Shown here in pieces: positions 61,255 through 64,000 of a stretch of DNA of 64,000 bases (its first letter is position 1; each line of letters starts with the position of its first letter). Origin of the DNA: Hymenolepis diminuta. Its lineage: Eukaryota; Platyhelminthes; Cestoda; Cyclophyllidea; Hymenolepididae. The DNA lies in NCBI GenBank assembly GCA_900708905.1, contig CAADRB010000002.1, forward strand, positions 4,220,292 to 4,284,291. The letters run 5' to 3'. The position numbers and the translations under genes were made by a program. The notes under the pieces are model-generated. The model was not told the DNA's origin. It searched no databases and saw only the letters and a program-made list of their open reading frames with translations.

Positions 61255-63865
61255 TTAAGGTTGTTGAAATGTGAGATCTAGTTCCCTTTTCCATCTCTTC
61301 ACAAAAGGATAGCTTTCCAAATCCACTTCCTGTACCGCATCAGCCTCTTCTACATCGCCAGGAGGCATTTTAAATTCTAGTGCGCTATGTGCACTCAACT
61401 CTGCCGTTGATATTGCAGCCATTAAATGACTCCCTTGCTCTCTAATACCCCTGGATTTGGGACTGTCTAGGACACTCGGCCATACACCATCGATTAGATG
61501 TCTTCTTGCCGATCGAACATTTGGAGATCTTGGAGTTCTGCCTATTGTTGACTTCAATGGAGTTGGTCTTTGGGGAGCGTTGAGAGTATTTGTACCTAAT
61601 CCACTAAGATTGAACATGGAGATTCGTCTTTCAGGCCGAATAAACATCGATTCAACGCAAGGAGGAGGTAACAGCAGTCGTAAAGGAGAATTTACGGTAA
61701 AGTTATTCAGTAGACTGACAACAGGAGAAACTTGTTCCTTTGGTGTCAGAGGTTTCGGCCTAGAAACGAAGAAAATAAATAGATTTACGCCTATCAACAT
61801 CATATAATAAGTTTATTTGGTTAGCTTCTAACTACCAAAACTGTTAAAAATGAGAGCAACACCTATGAATAAATTTACCGCCTTGTCAACACTCTCATTA
61901 TTCTATAAATAAGCTTGATTAATCGACCAATTATAGAGCCTCTACCGAAACACAAACACCTGAAAAGAGCGATTTTTTACCATGTTACACTTTGATATTG
62001 AAATTCGAATCACTGGACAATAAAAGGAAACTCACCCTCCACTATTGACCTGACAACACGTAGACTCGTTTGAAGAACCAGAAGACGAGGTTGTATCGTC
62101 TAATGAGTCATTTAGAACATGTTCTGGATTATTTTCCTCCCTATAAGCCGTCCACTTTTCGTCTTTGCTCTTTCCATTGACAATGGATTCGCCTTTTGGA
62201 GGGCATTTATTGTTTACTATCTCACATTTGACGCGCTTGATAGGGGTTTTCTTAATCTCTGAGTCTTTACCATTCTCCTTTACATTTTCTTCTGCAAAAC
62301 TATCGTCGAAATCAAGTTTTCCACCGACAGGCAAACCCAAAAAACGTTGATCATCTTGTAGAGTCACAGCTTCGGTGGTGTACAGCTGAGCGAGATAATC
62401 GTTGAGGCGGCCTAGACCGTAGGGTGATTGAAGATCAGCGAAGTCGTCCAGAAAACTCCAATGCTCTGTCCATTTGGTGTTGAACTCCTTTGCAAGCTGA
62501 CTACAAGTGAAAACAGGGAAATATTTTAAATGTAACTTAGATGATAACCACTCCAAATGGAAGTACACAGCATTAGGACTGAAGGCTGAATAAGTAATAT
62601 GATAGAATACAAGATAAAATTCAAGTGATGGATAACAATTTGTCGGTGCTCTGATGTTACATTAACGAAAACTTCTATGAAACTATGACTATAAACACAT
62701 AGTTTCTTTATTCGGGAACTTTCAGAAGGTATGAAAAGTTGAACACTGACAAGTACAATTAAACAGACGATTAAAAAACGGGCTAGATTCACATTCTGGA
62801 TAGTCCGATTCTAGTGAGACTTCAGACTCAAAAGTCCTGTAATCCAGGTCAATCATCTCGAGGCGAGAAACTGTGATTGCAAAATACGTTTTTGCTTTAA
62901 CAAAATAAGTAAGAAAAACGACACAAGCAAATGCACAATTCATGAATACCATTGACATCTGAAACTGAAACACCAAGATCCATTTAGTGGAGTAGTATAT
63001 TTGATTTGGAAATATAGAGATTTAAATTAGAAAACGTAAGAACAAGAAAAATCGAAAAACAGTGTTTATTCCCCTAATTTCAGGTATCTGATCCGGATTT
63101 ATTATAACCATTTCTTTATTTTAATTAATAAATCAAAGGAGACCCAAAATAAGTTTCATGCTCTACGCGATAGCTATAAAATTGACATCAAAGACCTTTA
63201 TATCTCCATAAACCTTCCGTCACTCGTTGCGCTTTAACAGTTACAAACTAGGAGCACAAGCGAAGGAGCTCATTAAATAGATCATATAACTACTAAGTAT
63301 CTGAAGTGTGCACATAAAGGCTCATACCTCTGTGCATTCTAATTGTCAATGGACGATTTTTACTGATCACTTAATCGACGAATAAAGGACGCGAAATCAC
63401 CCAATTACCTCATCATACTTAAATTCGCCGTGTCTAACGCAGTCAGAGTTCCACTCGCCTGAAACTAACGCCTTTTTCTTTCCGTTACAAGTCATAATGC
63501 CACCTCCTCTTACACCTTTTTTCCTTCCTTTCTCATTCCACTACCTTTGTCCAATACATATTTGTCCAACTCAATTCTTCTGGTCTTTTGGTTTTGGGAG
63601 AGACTGCCGTATGCTGTTAGACTTTAAAAAGATCAGTAATCTTGTAGAGAGATTTTTATGCCCAATTTGGCCGATCCTTTAAAACAGATTTACTCTCGAG
63701 ATTAAAATTACTTCAAAATCGTCATAAACTAAAAGCACAGATGTAAGACTATACATATAAAAACTACCGTCCAAATCGCTCATAGCCCTTCTCTGCATCA
63801 ATCATTCGAAGATTCATCCAGAAGGAATTCCGTGGTTTTCTCCAATTAGTCACAGCCTTCTCTGC
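61255..63865 (-). CDS. ANKLE2: ANKLE2-like (LEM4) protein, last three exons, 5' part outside the window
   Basis: ANKLE2 is an endoplasmic reticulum and nuclear-envelope protein needed for nuclear envelope reassembly. It works through BAF dephosphorylation, VRK1 and PP2A. Exons on the minus strand are 63865-63768, 62500-62036 and 61759-61255, with introns of 1,267 and 276 nt. Phases agree, and the first junction gives ERFGR-QLAKEF. The exon at 63.8 kb reads AEKAVTNWRKPRNSFW ... DAEKGYERFG, and the next begins QLAKEFNTKWTEHW, then SFLDDFADLQSPYGLGRLND. This block is the conserved stretch after the ankyrin repeats in ANKLE2 as I know the family. The rest is low complexity with basic patches (KKTPIKRVK, GRTPRSPNVRSARRH) and a C-terminal FVKRWKREL. 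The ankyrin repeats and LEM domain would lie past the right edge, so the name rests on one block. Confidence 0.65.
62501..63767 (-). other. Intron of the ANKLE2-like gene
   Basis: Donor GTAGTT, acceptor CACTTGTAG. Short frames inside (62526-62792 and 62722-62976) have no ATG in a useful place or no family motif. Confidence 0.6.
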
Positions 63866-63949
63866 CTAAAAAAAATTAAATAGAAAAAAATCATTTATGC
63901 TGTAAAATAAACTTCGTTAGTATATACAATGCTTTAACGGACTACAAAC

Positions 63950-64000
63950 ACATGGGCTGAAAAGTCCCAGGCCTAACACATAGATGGCGCTAGTTTTATT
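63950..64000 (+). mobile_element. Possible end of an irritans-type mariner transposon, cut by the window edge
   Basis: GGGCTGAAAAGTCCCAGGCC is followed by TAACACATAGATGGCGCTAG. This resembles inverted terminal repeats of irritans-subfamily mariner elements as I remember them. The body would lie beyond base 64000, inside an intron of the ANKLE2-like gene. Confidence 0.45.

Noticed and set aside
61457..61807. 116-codon plus-strand frame
   Set aside because: Antisense shadow of the ANKLE2-like last exon.
62526..62792. Signal-peptide-like minus-strand frame in the ANKLE2-like intron
   Set aside because: The frame starts at GTG, not ATG, and has no conserved body after the hydrophobic stretch.
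1..64000. CRISPR arrays, bacterial operons or prophage
   Set aside because: Intron-containing eukaryotic genes throughout; no regularly spaced direct repeats.

Overview
The window is nuclear DNA of a parasitic flatworm, most likely a tapeworm. It is AT-rich and gene-poor. Genes have introns, including several of only 36-37 nt, and about half of the coding genes have a plausible splice acceptor within about 35 nt upstream of the ATG, as expected with spliced-leader trans-splicing. The beta-catenin is strongly divergent, and the repeat fraction is made of SINE-like and LTR-like pieces. Species cannot be fixed from the sequence.

Layout. 1-0.7 kb: decayed 3' end of a retroelement reading frame with three C2H2 fingers. 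0.7-7.9 kb: no gene seen, one SINE copy. 7.9-8.3 kb (-): single-exon cytidine deaminase. 10.4-14.8 kb (-): six-exon mitochondrial peptide chain release factor (mtRF1a/MTRF1L type), including a GC-AG intron. 14.9-15.6 kb (-): two-exon complex I assembly factor NDUFAF4, ending 116 bp before the release-factor ATG on the same strand, so the two mitochondrial genes may be co-transcribed. 16.9-19.7 kb (+): divergent signalling beta-catenin with a complete N-terminal GSK3/CK1 phosphodegron. Its probable last exon lies at 42.92-43.00 kb, which would leave a 23-kb intron. That interval has no convincing gene. It holds a 557-bp assembly gap, SINE copies and a series of GC-richer islands with CT/GA runs and GCCAT motifs.

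44.9-46.0 kb (+): relic of a Ty3/gypsy-like gag-pol. 46.9-47.6 kb (+): four-exon dihydrofolate reductase. 48.8-50.8 kb (+): decayed, internally repetitive acidic/lysine-rich coding sequence of unknown origin. 53.9-54.3 kb: LTR-like element. 57.2-59.2 kb (-): intronless protein related to aldehyde dehydrogenase 16 that lacks the catalytic residues. 61.3-63.9 kb (-): the last three exons of an ANKLE2-like gene, continuing past the right edge. The final 50 bases resemble the end of an irritans-type mariner transposon.

Functionally, the genes form an ordinary housekeeping mix (pyrimidine salvage, folate, mitochondrial translation and complex I assembly, nuclear envelope) around one developmental signalling gene with a very large putative intron. 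The main candidates for something undescribed are the island series in that interval and the decayed repeat protein at 48.8-50.8 kb.
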